A stretch of 64,000 bases of DNA from Christensenellaceae bacterium Phil10 (GTDB lineage Bacteria; Bacillota; Clostridia; Christensenellales; CAG-917): assembly GCA_001940895.1 (NCBI GenBank), contig MSGY01000006.1, forward strand, positions 1 through 64,000, written 5' to 3'. Shown piece by piece: positions 62,227 to 64,000 of the stretch. Below the pieces are notes generated by a model, which was not told the DNA's origin, searched no databases, and saw only the letters and a program-made list of their open reading frames with translations. Numbering within the stretch: position 1 is the stretch's first letter; each line of letters begins with the position of its first letter. Both the position numbers and the translations under genes were made by a program.

Positions 62227-62540
62227 CGTATTCGACGATAACCGAAAGCTATATGTTTCTTTCCCTTCTGTTAACGGGAGGAGTATGCGGCGCGGTTTTC
62301 GGCGTTATCGATTTTCGGATTAAAAACCGAGGGATACCCGCAAAGGTCGCCGGCGATGCTTTTTTTATTGCGTTTACCGCGTTATCGCTGTTTTTCGTGC
62401 TTGAAAAAGCCTGCGGCGGAGACATACGTTTTTATCACGTCGCAGGCTTTATAATCGGTTTTTCTTTTATTAAAGCGCTTATTTCGCGAATTATTACCTT
62501 AATAGCAGATATACTGTCGCGCCTGAAGAATCGGTCGTGA
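62223..62540 (+). CDS. yabQ: Spore cortex protein YabQ
   Basis: The 105-residue protein has about three predicted membrane helices and the YabQ pattern (FLSLLLTGGVCGAVFGVIDF, then GGDIRFYHVAGFIIGFSF). YabQ is needed for cortex formation in Bacillus. The usual next gene divIC is missing here; instead the end of yabQ overlaps a converging surface-protein gene by 47 bases. Confidence 0.85.
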   Translation: MTYSTITESYMFLSLLLTGGVCGAVFGVIDFRIKNRGIPAKVAGDAFFIAFTALSLFFVLEKACGGDIRFYHVAGFIIGFSFIKALISRIITLIADILSRLKNRS

Positions 62541-64000
62541 CTTTCATTTGTTGCGAATAGTACATTCCTATACCGACGGGCAACGAAAGGCCTTTTTTGA
62601 CTTTAAATTCAACCGCGCTCATTCCTTTCGAATCGGCGTATCTGACTATTGCGCTTATTTCGCTCGTGCTTTCGGCATACAAATCGTAAGTCGTCGATAA
62701 GTACGTGAAAGTCGTGTTTTTATAATAATCGAAAACGCCGTTCGCGGCGGGATAACCGTGAGTGGATTTTTCTGCGTGAGTGGATTTTACGAAGGAATCG
62801 TTGACGAGAAAATATGCGTGCGAAAGATATTCGGTCGTGCCGACGGCGGTATCGCCCCACGTCGTATCTACCACGAACCAGTCGTTCGCTCCGTCGTCGT
62901 CGGCGTCCAGAAGAACCTTGTTCCAGGCGTGTCCGCCTTTTTCGCCGGTCGTACCTGCAACGCCGCTTACGCGAACGGCGTTTATTCCCTCTATTCCGCA
63001 CATAAGCACGAACGCCTTCGATTTTCCGTCGCAGACGGCGTGCATATCCTTTCCGTAAAATTCGTCAAGGAAAATGCCTTCGAGATAAAAACCGTAATAG
63101 CGCATCTTATTGTTAAGGTCCAGCGCGGAGTCGGAGGAAGTCGTTACGGCGTTGGCGCAGTCGTGGTCGTAGCGTACGCTACAGACAATCCAGTCGTAAA
63201 TGGCGTGAACCTTTTCGAGGTCCGTCATCCCGTCGTTTACGATTTTTCCGAGCGCGTCTTTCGCGTTTTCGTAAATGCTCTGAAGATTTGCGGCGTTCAT
63301 TCCCGTAAATACGGGCTTATATCCCCATGCCACGGCTTTATATAGCATATTGCTTGTGGACACCGCCATGGTATCGCTTACGGTATCGATATAAAATTCG
63401 TGCGTCGCCCCGTTTCCCGAATAATGCGCGGAAGGAGAAGCGCTTTGTACCGTATTCGTTTCGATATCGGGCGCGTCCGTATCGGGCGAATTCACGATGC
63501 GGTATAATTCAAAGTCGTCCGCATAATAACTTATGGATATTTCGTATTCGTTCGTCCTTTTTTCCGTTACGGAATACCCGGGAAGTATTCCCGATTCTTC
63601 GGAGCTGTCCCTCGCCTTTTTGACGGCTTCGCTTACGCTTGAAAACGTTCCGCTTTCAACGTAAATATCGACGGTTTCAATCTGATTTTCGATTGCATAC
63701 AGAATTACGTTGCGAAGTTCCTCCTCGGACGCAATATAAGAATTCTGAGCATATCCGCCGTAGGAATGAAGGGTTTTCGTATAGTTCCATTTCCGGCTGC
63801 CCGTCTCGAAACGTACGACGGTAACGGCTTTTGCGGTTACGCCGTCGATTGAGGCGGTTACGACGTACTCGCCGTACGAATCGGGTCTGAAATCGTACGT
63901 TGCGCCGATTGCGCGGCAAACGTCGTTGACGTACCATTTTATCTCGTCGGGATTTGTATTTTTAGGGGACGTCGAGGCGGTAAACGTAACGGTTTCCGCG
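62494..64000 (-). CDS. Transglutaminase-like surface protein (5' end outside window)
   Basis: The frame stays open to the right edge, so the start lies beyond the window; about 502 residues are visible. The first visible part looks like an Ig-type beta domain (IKWYVNDV...YGEYVVTASIDG). The C-terminal part has a transglutaminase-like Cys-His-Asp triad: HAVCDGKSKAF, GGHAWNKVLLD and VVDTTWGD. Proteins of this type in Clostridia are secreted peptidases or cross-linkers. An internal GTG at 63495 could be taken for a start but the coding pattern continues upstream of it. Confidence 0.85.
   Translation of the reverse strand, partial: AETVTFTASTSPKNTNPDEIKWYVNDVCRAIGATYDFRPDSYGEYVVTASIDGVTAKAVTVVRFETGSRKWNYTKTLHSYGGYAQNSYIASEEELRNVILYAIENQIETVDIYVESGTFSSVSEAVKKARDSSEESGILPGYSVTEKRTNEYEISISYYADDFELYRIVNSPDTDAPDIETNTVQSASPSAHYSGNGATHEFYIDTVSDTMAVSTSNMLYKAVAWGYKPVFTGMNAANLQSIYENAKDALGKIVNDGMTDLEKVHAIYDWIVCSVRYDHDCANAVTTSSDSALDLNNKMRYYGFYLEGIFLDEFYGKDMHAVCDGKSKAFVLMCGIEGINAVRVSGVAGTTGEKGGHAWNKVLLDADDDGANDWFVVDTTWGDTAVGTTEYLSHAYFLVNDSFVKSTHAEKSTHGYPAANGVFDYYKNTTFTYLSTTYDLYAESTSEISAIVRYADSKGMSAVEFKVKKGLSLPVGIGMYYSQQMKVTTDSSGATVYLLLR

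Noticed and set aside
1-64000. CRISPR arrays, prophage, insertion sequences, tRNA or rRNA genes
   Set aside because: No regularly spaced repeats, transposase, integrase or phage proteins, and no cloverleaf or rRNA-like stretch was noticed by reading; a tRNA and Rfam scan would settle this.

Overview
The window looks like one contiguous piece of chromosome from an anaerobic, Gram-positive Clostridia-type bacterium, plausibly an uncultured gut lineage. Evidence: consensus sigma-A promoters (TTGACA, 17 bp, TATAAT) and AGGAGG-type ribosome sites; Firmicutes gene orders (walJ...rlmH; pth-mfd-foldase); sporulation genes yabP-yabQ; lipoprotein signal peptides; CsoR and SmtB/CadC metal regulators; no outer-membrane genes. 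About 53 protein genes fill it. I see no tRNA, rRNA, CRISPR array, transposase, integrase or phage gene, so this is mostly core chromosome with some accessory islands.

Layout. 1-275: a hairpin-rich intergenic element. 275-2335: an AraC-type regulator divergent from an EamA-family transporter. 2436-13141 (minus): a long housekeeping run, walJ, two CPBP membrane proteases, rlmH, M14 peptidase, tadA, pth, mfd and a PrsA/SurA-like foldase lipoprotein. 13334-15901 (minus): three uncharacterised genes (two membrane proteins and a four-zinc-ribbon protein) that share a short linear motif. 16017-20252 (minus): glnS, a GNAT-like gene, an ATP-grasp ligase and alanine racemase. 20343-24549 (plus): two mini-ORFs, nagA-like deacetylase, a 2-hydroxyacid dehydrogenase, then AbrB plus a small ABC exporter. 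24631-28349 (minus): leuS-serS. 28500-30962 (minus): a Zn/Cd locus (CadC-like repressor, free HMA protein, P-type ATPase). 31043-34435 (minus): a MATE exporter, a geranylgeranyl-reductase-like flavoprotein and a GNAT enzyme. 34589-38274: TPR protein plus DUF4037 nucleotidyltransferase-like protein, TetR regulator, and an unusual radical SAM enzyme. 38439-42760 (plus): FGGY sugar kinase and a polar amino-acid ABC transporter. 42828-53328 (minus): a four-gene operon of an ABC exporter with two very large secreted beta-rich proteins. 53560-56404 (plus): csoR-copA copper locus. 56437-64000: ABC-F protein, TIM-barrel isomerase, compact alanyl-tRNA synthetase with a Ppx/GppA phosphatase, yabP-yabQ, and a transglutaminase-like surface protein cut by the window edge.

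Most notable: (1) the amino-acid binding lipoprotein at 40329 has its two halves in swapped order, i.e. it appears circularly permuted; (2) the 13334-15901 cluster, whose three products share a P-x-V-x-P-[VL]-A-x-x-P-Y motif; (3) the ABC-exporter/giant-protein operon; (4) a copper ATPase whose last 69 codons are a CopZ-like domain with its own embedded ribosome site and ATG; (5) a 594-residue AlaRS lacking the usual beta-barrel insert and C-Ala domain; (6) several genes whose -10 box lies only 5-8 bases before the start codon with no Shine-Dalgarno, suggesting leaderless mRNAs.
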